21,861 bases of DNA from NCBI GenBank assembly GCA_009602725.1, contig WELB01000150.1, positions 12,779 through 34,639 on the forward strand. Direction: 5' to 3'. This DNA comes from Spirogloea muscicola (lineage: Eukaryota; Streptophyta; Zygnematophyceae; Spirogloeales; Spirogloeaceae). Below, piece after piece: positions 1-9,796 of this stretch; the first letter of the stretch is position 1; each line of letters starts with the position of its first letter. Under the pieces are notes generated by a model, which saw nothing but the letters and a program-made list of their open reading frames with translations, ran no database searches and had not been told where the DNA came from. Position numbers and translations under genes: made by a program.

Positions 1-3000
1 TCGGCGGCCGCCGTGGCGGCCGTCTCGGCGGCTGCCGCACAGCAGCAGCAGCACCAGCAGCACGCGGCGGCGGCCGCTGCCGCCGCCCAGGTCGCTGCAG
101 CTATGCAGCAGCGGCAGCAGGTGGCTGCGGCGGTCGCTATGCAGCAGAGCCAGCTCGACCTGCAGCGGCGCCAGAAGCTGTTTGCCTCGCAGGCGCAGGC
201 CTCTGTCGTGCTGCGCGCGCAGCAAGAGCAGCAGCTCCAGATGCTGCGTGCGCAGCAGGCGGCCATGCAGGCCCAGAGCGTGCTGGCCGGTCAGGGCCAG
301 CTGCAGCTCCTGCAAGCAATGCAGGCGCAGCAGGCCGGCGCCGCCGCCAGGGGCGGCGGCAGCGGCAGCGGCAGCGGCGGCGGCGGCAATGTGGTGGGCT
401 CACCGCCGCTAGCCTTCGGCTCCTCGCTGGTCAATGGGGCCAGTAGCGCCGCCGGCCTGATCACGCCGCTCGCCACGCCGCCGGCAGCGGAGGCCGGCCT
501 CTGCTCGCGCCGCCTCATGCAGTTCATGTACCACCAGCGACTCCGGCCAGTGGTCAGTGCCTCTGCCTCCGACATAGCGCGAGAGCCTGATGGTGTCAGC
601 CCGTGTCTCCTCCTTCCACAGCCCCCCTCCCACCTTCTTCTCCTTCCCTCTCCTGCCCTTGTGCCCTCTCCTCCTCTCCTCACCCCACGTTCTTCACCTC
701 CCTCCGACTCTTCCCTTCCCTCCCTCCCACTCTCAGTCTCATCTCCTTCGCCATCTCTGTCTTTCTCTTATCCTCCTTCCTCTTCCCCATCTCTATCTTC
801 CTCCCTCATCTTCCTCCCTCAGGAAGTGGGATACTTATCCTCCTTCCTTTCTCCTCTTCCTCCCCTCATCAACGCGCCCAGCACCCCATACCTGTGCCAC
901 CTCCTTTCCATTCCCCCCTCTACCAAGTTCCTCCCCCCCCCCCTTTCTCTTGCTCTCTGGAACGTAGACTCTTAGGTCTCTTCCCCTTGCATTCGTTACT
1001 CCCTGCTTTCACATGCTCCTTGTCTGTCTCGACCCCTCTCTTGCTAGTTCAGACGCTGGCTCCTCTCTTCTGTTCCCCTCATCAAGTACCCCAATGCTTG
1101 CTCCTGGCTTACTGCTCACTCGCTATTTCTCCAACTTTTCACGCTTTCTGCTTTGGTAAGTCCTCATTCATACGTATGTAACCCCCATGCCCATACTTCT
1201 CTTTGTGGCAGAACAATAACATTGACTTCTGGCGCCAGTTTGTGAGCGAGTACTTCAGCCCTGGGGCAAGGAAGCGCTGGTGTGTCTCGTCTTATGGCAA
1301 TGATGGCCGGCAGCCTGCAGGCGTATTTCCCCAGGTTCGTCTTCGACAACGCCTCTGCTTGCGCTGGTGACGGTGAATAGAAGATTGATTGTTTTCTCAC
1401 AAAGCTCAGGGTTTGTGCTTACCTTGTCCCCATCTGCTGCGAGATTGTCTGTGCAGGACGTGTGGCACTGCGAGCTGTGCGGCGCTGACCCTGGGCGGGG
1501 TTTTGGTACATCCTTTCAAGCCATGGCCAGCCTGCAGAAGGCCGTTGCCAAGATGACCATCTTCGTGCCGGTAGCAGACCATCTCTGCTACTGACAAACT
1601 TCTCTGCCCCCTGCTCTCTTGCAACTTGCAGAGACAACAGTGGAGGTGCTGCCGCGGCTCTTCAAGATCAAATATGACAGTGGGATATTCGAGGAGCTGC
1701 TCTTCGTTGACGTGCCCACTGAGTACACGATGCCGTTGGGCGGCACGGTGCTTGAGTATGGGCGTGCGATCCAGGAGTCAGTCTTTGAGGCACTGCGCGT
1801 TGTGCGCACCGGCAAGCTCCGCGTCAAGTTTTCGCCCGACTGCAAGGTGGGTGGTGAAAGACTAGCGAGTCGGTCACTGCTCCAATACAGCTGCACAGCT
1901 TGTGCATCAGACGGCAACTTGGCCTGCACTGGCACTCATTGTCACCTGCAGTACCCGGCCGCAATTGGCTCTGAGCTGGTTTGCTGTGACTGGCTGGCAT
2001 TTGAGCAGATCGTCTCGTGGGAATTCTGCACTGTAAAACATGAGGAGCTATTTTCCCGCCGCACCATCCTCCAGCAGGTGAAATTGGTGAAGGATTTGGG
2101 CCGCCCTTTGGCATTGTTTTAGAGTTGACAGGAGCTATGCAGATATGAGCTCCCACGGCGGCCAAGCCATGGATCTGGCTTTGATAAAGTCGTCCCTGTA
2201 GAACAATCATAGGATGCATCTTCATTGGGTCGGTAACCTGGCCTGCGAGTCTGGGCAGCAAGCCATAAGGTGCCTTGCTGTTTGTTGGCTGCAGGTGGGG
2301 CAGCTGGCCAGCCTGGCGAACAAATTCCAGAACGCCGTCAACCCGTCCATCTCCCAGCTCCAAAATTACTGTACCACGTACGCCGAAGCATTCCCCCTTG
2401 CATCATGACTCAGGCTACCTGTAGCAACTTATGCATATTGACTTCTATTGTCGAGGTACAGGGTATGAGGGGTTATGGTCAGGGTACAATCGTCGGTGGT
2501 GCTTGACTCACCATGCTCATTCACAGCAATGTTGTGTACTGGGATCACTATCATTGGCGAGGGGGCTAGAGTCAGCTGAGGCAACTTCCCATGCGGTCTG
2601 CCTTACCTGGTCAGACAGGCCCTGCTCCTAGACTGAGACCTTGATGTGGCAATCATCACGGGCTTCTACCAACAGGTCTAGCAACTTGTCTCGAAGTCTG
2701 GCCGCAACGCTGGATGCGCCCACAGTCAACGAGCTGGGCTTCACCAAGCGCTATGTGCGCTGCCTGCAAGTGAGCAGCATCTTATGTTGCATGCTGTGAC
2801 AGGGCATTGCTGCTGCCGTGCCCGTTGCTGCTGCCGTGCACCATCAGCCAGCACAAGACATGCTATGCCTCCTTGCCTCTGCGCAGAGGATTCAGATAAT
2901 GGCTGCTGTTGCACATGAAGGTCTTGACATGAGCTCTGGCTGCTACTTGTCAGATTTCAGAGGTCGTGAACAGCATGAAGGATCTTATTGACTTCAGCCA

Positions 3001-5162
3001 AGAACACAACATAGGCCCTATGGGTACGTGTGTTTCCAACATTTATCCACCTCCTTGCCCCAGTTAGCTGCCTCAATGTGGACTTGACGTAGTGATTGTG
3101 AAGCCAGACTTTCCAGCCAGACGTCAAGCTGTGCTGGTAGGACATGTCCACAAAACTTGGTCCTTCATCTATGCTCAGGTCTAGTTAGTCAGCTTGCAAC
3201 GTTACCAGGCCACTGCTCTGTCCTCGTGACAAGTATATGTCTGAACGTTGGTGATAGAAGCGCTCTTAGGAAGGGGGAGGCTGACTGCTCTCCAGCACTG
3301 ACAAAGGATATGGTGGGCGGGCTACTGCAGCGAGCCTGGAGGCGTATGTCAGGACGAGCGCCGGACGGCCGGTCCTGTCTAGCGAACTGGGCATGCTGGA
3401 CGATGATCAGTCAGCATCGCCGCTTGAGTCGAGCACCAGCCACCTGATGCCTGCTGCCCTCAACATGCTGGCCACTCCTCCGAGGCGGTCGCCCACCTCC
3501 CATGGTATGCTGAGCCGCCCTTCACATGCACTCCAGATCCGACCTTGCCAGTGGTGAGGGCCTGCAGGGGCTCATTTCCTTGCTTCTCGTCAATTGAGCC
3601 AGCCACTAAGAAGCTTTCGGTAAGGTCACAGTACAGACATACAGGAAAGAGGACAAGAGCAAGGGCTAGGTTCAAGCCTGATCAATCTATCATTGGCTTA
3701 TGGTAGATGCCCCAACTGACTGTCGGTGCATGCTTGTCCTGCCTCAGGTACCCTGAACAATCACTTGGCAGCATACAGGAACCAGGCTAATGGCATGCAG
3801 GTCCTTCCCAGCCTCCTTGCTGTGTGCGAGTACAATACGCCCCTAGTAATGATGAAGAGCGTCACAACTGTCCTTATGCACTGCAGCAGCAGAGGTGAAG
3901 AGGCACCAATATGTGTAATCACATTGCAATCCGCTTCTGTTCAACCTTTGTCTTTGTGAAGGCTTCGGTCTTGCAAGCAGGAGCTGGAGGTAGTGGGCTG
4001 CACAACATGCAGCAGCTGCTAGGTGCTAGCGGCAAGCTGCAGCTCTCCTCATTAGCGTCCTCCCTCCAGGTCCCTTGCCTTCCAAGCAACTCATGCTGTC
4101 TACCTGGTAACCACTTTCTTGGCATGTCATATACATCCTGAATAAAGTCGAACCTTTCTTTCCAGAAGCTGAGCACCTGTGCAACCCTTCCTGGTGTGAC
4201 TTAGCTATTATGACCTGTCTTTGCAAAGAACGATGAGGAACTCACTGTGGAGATTTGTCATCAGGATCCTGGGCTTGGGGGAGCAAATCAGTTGGCGAGC
4301 CTTAACGCTCTCAACAGCCACTTGCAAGCTACATCAAGCTTGCCTCAGGTTGCAGGGCAAAGTCAGGTGAGAAAAACCATTAATTCATCCGTTGCAGCAC
4401 AAGCACACTCAATGTGCTTGGCACGTATAGGATTCTGAATACTCCAGTGTAATGGGTCACTGTCTTGAAATGTCTTCTGAAGGTTGCTCCGATTCTCAAG
4501 CTGAAGTCTTGTGCATGGTCATGACAAATCCTACCTGATGCGGCTTGCCATTTTGTCAGGAAGTCCAGTCAGCCATGCATCACTTGATGCAGCAGATGGT
4601 GGCCCAGCAGCTCAGTAACGGCGCCAGCAACAGCAGCGGCAACAGTCTCCTTCAGGTACTGTTGTGTCACCTATTTTGACCCTATCTAATTCTGGGCTTC
4701 GTTTCGCAAGAAGTGCTTCAGATTGCTCATTTGACCTTCCTCCTCTGGCTTTGAGATCCACCTGCTTCTGACCTCAATTTCCTGCATCATGGTGTCTGAA
4801 GTGGGTTAGAATCTTTGAGCTCACGCTGGGGTAGACATGAAGTGGTAATGCAGGTGAAAGAGGGATCTTGAGTCTTTGTTGTGGATCTGCAGGGTGCAGG
4901 CTTCGGAAACTTAGGAAGTGTACTGCTGAGCAATGGTTTGGCGGGTGGCGGAGGCCCTGTGCACCAGAGCCCCATGTTGGGCCGCTCGCTCAGCCCCTTG
5001 GGGCCCTTGGGCAACAGCAGCCTGCTGGTGAACGACCTGGGTTTGCAGCGCCAGAACCTGCAGCTTGACAGCTCGGACATGAGCAGCGGCTCTGGTGCCC
5101 TAGGGGGCCTTGGTGGCAGCTTTGCGCACTTGGCGAATGTCAATAATCAGAAGACTCCATGA
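1..5162 (+). CDS. SEU: SEUSS-like LIM-domain-binding (LDB) transcriptional co-regulator, 5' partial, 14 exons
   Basis: Plant SEUSS proteins are nuclear adaptors that pair with LEUNIG-type co-repressors and DNA-binding factors. My exon model is 1-552, 1212-1334, 1457-1505, 1632-1846, 2009-2077, 2295-2377, 2676-2769, 2954-3023, 3331-3504, 3748-3800, 3962-4069, 4229-4366, 4560-4655 and 4893-5162. It gives 697 residues and stop TGA, and the phases agree at every junction. Residues 1-160 are Gln/Ala-rich with a Gly/Ser stretch. The LDB domain spans about 168-419, with family signatures DVWHCELCG, EVLPRLFKIKYDSG, AIQESVF, SWEFC, LGFTKRYVRCLQ and EVVNSMKDLIDFS. The C-terminal third is low-complexity and rich in Ser, Gly, Leu and Gln. 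The N-terminus lies upstream of the window. The exon 1 donor is the least certain junction: GTCAGT after base 552 was preferred over GTGGTC after 549. Exons 9-14 are less conserved than the LDB core but keep open, matching phases. Family assignment is firm. Confidence 0.9.
590..1165 (+). repeat. Pyrimidine-rich low-complexity tract in SEUSS-like intron 1
   Basis: Most of the 659-bp first intron is C/T-rich on the + strand, with irregular CTCC, TTCC and TCTC runs and a run of C at about 934-943. The long open frames read through it are Pro/Ser/Leu low-complexity translation and not genes. The tract lies well before the acceptor at 1210-1211 and is far longer than a splice-site polypyrimidine tract. 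Confidence 0.8.
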
Positions 5163-7628
5163 TCTGAGCTGCCGCGAGTATCTATATGCCCTCACGCTTC
5201 CTGCCTTTTCAGGAAGTCTTAGCATGCAAACTCCCATGCCAGCCGCCTTTTGTTGTGGCGCCTTCAGCCAGTGTTGCAAGGTGCAAACGGACTTTGCATA
5301 ATTGGCTGAAGGAGTAGTCACACGGCATGTTATATGAGACACTTAGAGCTCCCTTGTCTTGGTGTATATCATGCCAAGACTTACGTCATGTTGAGGTGAC
5401 AGGGAAGGATCACTACTGGTTATTGGCACTGCAGGTACCCGCAGACTTCGTCAGAATCTTGTACTTACCACAACCAACAAAGGAAGCATTTTGTCCTTAG
5501 CCCTATAACATGCAGAGCTAGGTGCTTCGTACTTGATCTGCCCGCCGCTTTGGTGCATGGTCAAAGCAAGTAGACATGATGTTTCTGCGCAGATCTGCCA
5601 TTGCACCATCTTGTGAGATTGTGCTGCATAACTCTGCTTCAAAGGGCTATTACGGATTGCCATCTTGCGAGCTTGGAGGTAGCTTCTTCCTTCACCTATG
5701 CAGGAGCGTGGTCAGGTCCACAAATGTGCCGCTGCTCTGAAAGGGCCGCAGTCCCCACCAGGCTTCCTTGGGGCTGAAGCCATTTGATGATTATGTCTCG
5801 TACTGTGACTTTTGTGTTGTGCCTTTGCTTCGGGGTCTGCAGAGCAGCCGACCTTGGTTAGACTTGGCCCTTGTGTGGAAAGTGCGGAGGATCGGATGTC
5901 AGATGGCGTATGCTGCCCCAGGGGCAGTCGTTCACCCGCTAAGGAGGTGGGTCCTTGAGAGTGCGCTCTCCCACTTGCCAACAAGAAGGGATGCAGACAG
6001 GGCACGCACAAGTTACGCGCCTACCGACATTGAGAGCTAAATTACGCAATGGGACTCAATAGATGATAAAGTTGCCTTGAGGGGCTTCCTGACACTTGGC
6101 TAAGCGAGATATCGAGAACACCATATCTTGCTTCAGAAGAAGCTACAGCGTGAAGTGTATGAATGTATTTCCGAACGTGTTGATGACCGGTTGCCTCTAC
6201 TGCGGCTGCCTGGGGTGCGTGGCGGGACAGCTGGGCAAGGCGACAGCTTGCTGGTGTGCAGCTACAGCATTATTGACTACTATGGCTAGACGTAAGTCCA
6301 GGGAGAATCATGGTACTTCGTAGAGCCGACTGACGGCCCCTGGTCCTTGACCATCACAATTACGACCGCCTTTCCTGATCATCGCTTAGAAGGGCCTGCT
6401 GCGGTACCCCCAAAGCATACCCTCAACTTCTTCGCGTCCTGAACCCTTCAATCTCCGTCCCTCAACTTCCTTGGGCGCGGCGCACGAGGGCGAAAGGCAT
6501 GATGGCTGCGCCACCCTCTTGCCACAAGGAGAGAAAGTTATAGTCAGTGATGGAGGGCCAGATCCGCTGATAACACACAACATCCATAGGAAAGAGAGCC
6601 ACAGGCGGACTGCAGCTCTGGAGATGCCCCACGCAGACGCCGATCCTGAGTTCAAAATCCAACGCTGAATCCGCAATCGTAAGCAAACCTCCTTCAGAAG
6701 AGGCAAAGTTATAGGAGAGGAATTGACTGTGACATAGGAGGAAGGTTGGCCGTGGCCCGACCCGGTTTGTCTGCAGTTGTTTTGCTGCGTACTGGGACTC
6801 AGCCGACAGATGACCAGTAGAGACAGATAACAGACACTGCAATGGTCAACGCCCATGAATATGCGGGGAGCTGGTAGTCGCCTCATCCTGCGTGGCAGCC
6901 TGTCCCGCCCTCCAATCTCTTTTGCACGTTCCCTTGTTGCTGTGCCTGTGTACTGTGTTGTTGTCTTTGAAGTCTCCAACGCACAGGCCCAGAAACGCCT
7001 TTTCCAATGTCTCACTCTTGGTACAGCACCCCTCAATGGCCACGAGAAAGATGCTGTTGCAAATGAACGCAGTGTTTGAGGATCTGGACAACGTCGAAAG
7101 TGGCCCAAATGAGGAGACCACTCGGCAAAGCAAGTGCTTGAAGAAGAAAGAGGCTCTTCCAAAAGGGGGCGATGACTGTGGATGGCCAGCCTAAAGTTGG
7201 ACAAGGCCCAAGAGGGAGAAGCCCTTTCACGATTGGAAGCAATTCTGAAAGGGAATATTTGACAACTTGTTGCAGCGCATGCACCACTAAGAACTAGTGT
7301 GACATTCCAAAGCGTTGAGGGCGATTGCAAATTCCGCTGATCTGCTGTGTTGAGTGCCGGGCTCGACATCAAGCTTAGTCAGAATATAGCACGATGAACG
7401 GCTGAATGCACGCTTGCACAAGCAGGTGGGGAGAGGCTAGCAGACGTTCTAGTGAACGCTACTGCAAAGCACCTGGCAGTGAGAAGTAATCAGGATGCAT
7501 GCGTGTAAATTTGTGCTTTCGTAAACACTTTGTGGCGACTGAGCATGCATATACGAGAACTCTGAGAGCATATATTTGGGCTTTGGCTGCTGCAAATGCC
7601 TCTGAATGACTAGCAGCGCAATACACCA
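5163..7628. other. 3' UTR of the SEUSS-like gene and intergenic DNA without a recognised gene
   Basis: After the SEUSS-like stop I found no AATAAA and could not place the poly(A) site. Short open frames occur on both strands, but none shows a family motif or a run of splice-compatible exons. The one statistical oddity is the minus-strand open frame listed separately. I saw no tRNA-like or other RNA gene. Confidence 0.5.
6386..7369 (-). other. Long minus-strand open reading frame, no recognised family
   Basis: An ATG at 7369 opens 327 codons without a stop, in DNA that is not low-complexity. The predicted protein is rich in Ser, Arg, Leu and Pro, with scattered Cys and Trp. It shows no signal peptide, repeat or domain motif that I recognise. 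At this base composition a chance frame of this length is uncommon, which is the main reason to record it. The residue make-up resembles translation of non-coding DNA. It could be an orphan gene, a decayed mobile-element frame or chance. Confidence 0.15.
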
Positions 7629-7669
7629 TTGGGACCGCACATGCAGGCTGCTGGGGTTGAGGGTGGGCA

Positions 7670-7702
7670 AGCTGGGCTTGAAATGTCGTCTCAAGCCCAG
7701 CT
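7670..7702. repeat. 12-bp perfect hairpin
   Basis: AGCTGGGCTTGA at 7670-7681 and its exact complement at 7691-7702 are separated by 9 nt. The hairpin lies inside the exon-like stretch at 7629-7780. Its sequence is unrelated to the GGGCTGGC hairpin family nearby. Confidence 0.7.
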
Positions 7703-7889
7703 GGATGACTATACACATCGGGTTGGAACAACACTGACGAGCACTGCTGCTGATGTTGCTCGTGCAACTCTGTCTTTTGTGGTGAGCAACTCTGACGACA
7801 TACTCCAATCCTGAGCAACTCGCGACATGCCGGCAGATCGCTACCGACACTCGCCTGCCCCGCTTGCTGGGCCAGTGGCTCACCTATTA

Positions 7890-7978
7890 CCTTTGGACCT
7901 TGTCAAATCTTTCCGGGCTGGCTGTTTATAGCCCTTGCCCCTTGGGAGGTCCACTTGCTATTTCTTTCCCTTTCACAA
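7890..7978 (+). repeat. Diverged copy of the hairpin repeat family
   Basis: This stretch aligns by eye with the better copies at 10323-10408 and 21163-21245. It shares an ACCTTGTCAAATCTTT start, the GGGCTGGC core, AGCCCTTGCCCC and a final TTTCACA. It is the most diverged and most upstream copy in the window, suggesting an older insertion. Confidence 0.6.
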
Positions 7979-8125
7979 AGGCTGCATGGTTGGCTACCGG
8001 TGTATGTCATCTATCTGCATGCCTGTCGATTTCAGGTGTCCAGGAATGGTGCCAGTCTCTTGCTGCTGCCTCTACCATCCGCGATGGCGACTCTTCTTTC
8101 TGGCCAGTACGCGTGGCGGCGGAGG

Positions 8126-8252
8126 GGAGGGCTCGCCCATAGAACAAGAGGCGCTAGCAAAGCCAGCCCAGAAAAGAATGGACATTGTCCGCAGGCCTCA
8201 AAAGGCCACAAACCAGTGCCAGGAAAGACAAACCTACACACCAAATGATGGC
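8126..8252 (-). repeat. Hairpin repeat / retrotransposon 3' UTR fragment
   Basis: On the + strand this reads GCTCGCCCATAG, then GCAAAGCCAGCCCAGAAAAG, AATGGACATTGTCC and a poorly kept stretch ending near CAAATGATG. The order matches the 3' UTR of the retrotransposon remnants at 9118-9345 and 9495-9680. No coding remnant precedes it, so it is a strongly truncated copy. A G/C-rich simple stretch containing an unresolved base (8337) follows. Confidence 0.65.
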
Positions 8253-8387
8253 GGAGGCTGTCGTGCCGGAGGCTAAGCCGGCGGCGGGGTGGGAGGCGGC
8301 AGGGAGGCCGCGGCGGCGCTGGCGCTGGCGACGGCGNCCCTCCCCACTCTCCTCCTCCCTCTCCTCCTCCCTTTCGATTACCCCCAA

Positions 8388-8665
8388 TGCGATCAGCTCC
8401 TGCAGGCTGCAGTTTACATTTTTGGCTGCTTAGGTTCCCACACTCTCCTGCAGAATATTGCCAATCTAGGCTATGCACGACGTGCAGATGTGTTTCCGGC
8501 TGACATGGGCCTGCCAGCTGCATATCTGTCGTTCTTGTACCTGCTCCTGTACCTGTCAGCAGATCGCCCTCGTTGAGGAGGCGGCCCAGCAGATCGACCT
8601 CGTCGCGGCGGCTCAGATGCAGATGCGCTCATGGCGGCAGACACATTCAGATCTCAGACAGTCAG
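8388..8665 (+). other. Exon-like open segment, unknown product
   Basis: Between a CCTGTCAG acceptor-like site (about 8557) and a GTCAGT donor-like site (about 8660) one frame reads QQIALVEEAAQQIDLVAAAQ and continues with Gln, Met, Arg and Trp. This is amphipathic and coiled-coil-like. Codon choice there is GC-ending, like the exons of the two recognised genes. Upstream, 8398-8560 is also open. I cannot assign a family or join it to another exon, so it may be a surviving exon of a gene broken up by the repeat cluster. Confidence 0.2.
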
Positions 8666-8875
8666 TCAGACAGCACAGGCTCCGACCTCACCCGTAATTG
8701 GTGGCAGCCATGGCTTGGGCGCACGGGCGCACCGCGTGGCCTCAGATGTGGGGAGTAAACCCGATGGGTGCCCGAGGCCTCCCTTATCCAGGGGAGACGC
8801 TCACGGCCGATTGAGACGGTCGGGATGGTCACCGACCCCGACCCGCCGATTCACCACATCACAATATTCAACAGC

Positions 8876-9105
8876 ACGCAGATGCAACGCGCCTGCCATG
8901 GACCTCTGCAGCGAGAGACGGACAAGCGCGTGCGGTACACCTGCGCGAAGATAGTGCGCGCCCATTATAGAGAAGAGGGGCTGGCAGAAGAAGTGGCTCT
9001 CCCAATGGGGGCAGAGGCCAGCCCGAAAAGAATGGACCAAACCACGGACACCTACGCGAGCGAGCCTGCTGCATGGAAGTCCACCGGCTCCCCATGGAAT
9101 CGGCA
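8876..9105 (-). mobile_element. LINE-like C-terminal coding remnant, interrupted by a short insertion
   Basis: Read on the minus strand, 9064-9102 matches the stretch around 21622-21659 of the best copy, and 8878-8948 matches the following segment, which encodes QVYR and the heptad-like run after it. A two-base addition near 8913-8918 shifts the frame, so this copy cannot encode the protein. The two parts are separated by a 99-bp insertion flanked by a duplicated 12-mer. Confidence 0.65.
8949..9047 (-). mobile_element. 99-bp hairpin element with 12-bp target-site duplication
   Basis: The insert splits the retrotransposon remnant that is continuous at 21600-21660. It is flanked by ACACCTGCGCGA (8937-8948) and ACACCTACGCGA (9048-9059), which match at 11 of 12 bases. 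Read on the minus strand it carries TCCATTCTTTTCGGGCTGGC, then TGCCCCCATTGGGAGAGCCA, then GCCAGCCCCTCTTCTCTAT and GGGCGCGCAC. These combine both sub-types of the hairpin repeat in this window. No coding capacity fits in this length, so it is a non-autonomous unit. Confidence 0.6.
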
Positions 9106-9117
9106 GGAGATAGGAAT

Positions 9118-9345
9118 TGCTCGCCCATAGGAAAAGAGGGGCCAGCAAAGCCAGCCCAGAAAAGATGGACAATACCCGAAGGCCACAAAGGCCACAAATC
9201 GGTGCCGAAAAAGAGAAAACTACACACCAGGACACGAAATGATGCAGATGGATGCTCAGTATCCACGAGTGAGCAACAGCAAATCAGAATGACTCAAAAC
9301 AGGAAAATTGGCACTCCGCCGAGACCCTGAGGCAGCAGCCATAGC
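9118..9345 (-). mobile_element. LINE-like 3' end: last codons plus 3' UTR, truncated
   Basis: On the minus strand about 29 codons end in SDLLLLTRGY and a stop at 9256-9258, preceded by AMAAASGSRR. These are the same C-terminal residues seen in the copies at 9940-10074 and 21449-21861. The 3' UTR then runs toward 9118 through a diverged GTGTAGTTTTC segment, the GGGCTGGC-GCCAGCCC hairpin and CTATGGGCGAGC. The copy is truncated on its 5' side. Confidence 0.7.
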
Positions 9346-9367
9346 GCGGCCGGTGCGGAGATAAGAA

Positions 9368-9445
9368 AGCGCGGCCCAATTGACTGGTGGCTGTGAGAGG
9401 CCAGCCAAAATGAATGGACAAGGTCTGAAGGAGCCGGATGGCGCA
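9368..9445. repeat. Hairpin repeat, GACTGGTGGCTG sub-type
   Basis: This is one of three copies of an approximately 80-90 bp unit; the others are 10414-10500 and 20425-20511. All share AAGCGCGG, the ACTGGTGGCTG segment, GAGAGGCCAGCC and AATGGACAAGGTCTGAAGGAG. The copies differ at few positions, so they spread recently or are kept alike by exchange. Confidence 0.7.
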
Positions 9446-9494
9446 GAAAGCAAGGTACTGAGGAGATATCGTTGAAGTCGGCCTGCTCGCCCCG

Positions 9495-9680
9495 CCTGCG
9501 GGAGAAAGTGCTCGCCGATGAATAAGAGGGGCTGGCAAAGCCAGTCCAAAAAGAAGGACAATGTCCAAAGCCAAAGAAATAAGGTGCCGGAAAAGGACTA
9601 CACTACAAAACACGAGACGATGCAGATGGAAGCTCAGTTCCCGCGAGTGAGCAACATCAAGTCAGAGTAGCTCGCTGCAG
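9495..9680 (-). mobile_element. LINE-like 3' end, truncated
   Basis: Minus-strand codons ending ASYSDLMLLTRGN with a stop at 9634-9636 are followed by the GTGTTTTGTAGTGTAGTCC segment, CTTTGGCTTTGGACATTGTCC, the hairpin core and a CTTATTCATCGGCGAGC end. The layout is the same as in the plus-strand copies at 9940-10260 and 20518-20700. Only a few codons of coding sequence remain. Confidence 0.7.
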
Positions 9681-9790
9681 GGAAAGAAGAAGTGGCTCTC
9701 CCAATGGGGGCAAGGGCTGTGAGAAGCCAGCCCGAAAAGAATTGACAAGGTTCGAAGGGGCCAAACTACGAGCTAAGCAGCGACTGCGGG
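9681..9790 (-). repeat. Hairpin repeat, CCCCCATTGGGAGAGCCACTT sub-type
   Basis: Read on the minus strand, GGCCCCTTCGAACCTTGTC leads into AATTCTTTTCGGGCTGGC, CTCACAGCCCTTGCCCCCAT and GGGAGAGCCACTTCTTC. This is almost identical to 10323-10408 and 21163-21245. The segment beyond it (GGGGCCAAACTACGAGC, then CAGCGACTGC) also matches the flank of the 21165 copy. Confidence 0.75.
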
Positions 9791-9796
9791 GCCTGA

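Larger units (their letters stand above)
7629..8130 (+). other. Possible exon-like fragments of an unidentified gene
   Basis: Three short stretches look more protein-like than their surroundings. At 7629-7780 a frame rich in Ala, Thr, Ser and Asp runs up to a good GTGAGC donor. At about 7833-7875 a frame reading IATDTRLPRLLGQ follows a CAG acceptor. At about 8037-8125 a frame reading VQEWCQSLAAASTIRDGD lies between a TTTCAG acceptor and a GTACGC donor. I could not join them in one consistent phase and do not recognise the product. A diverged hairpin repeat separates the second and third. They may be remnants of a broken gene, or chance. Confidence 0.2.

Noticed and set aside
13-975. Single 320-codon frame extending exon 1 past base 552
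   Set aside because: After 552 it becomes Pro/Ser/Leu low-complexity from the C/T-rich intron, and the SEUSS order resumes exactly at 1212.
1619-2122. Exon 4 read on into the following intron as a single 167-codon protein
   Set aside because: A GTGGGT donor after 1846 and the SWEFC exon at 2009 fit the SEUSS family; the intervening residues do not.
9742-9770. GGTTCGAAGGGG as a pol III B box making the repeat a tRNA-derived SINE
   Set aside because: It departs from GGTTCRANNCC at key positions and I found no matching A box at a sensible distance.
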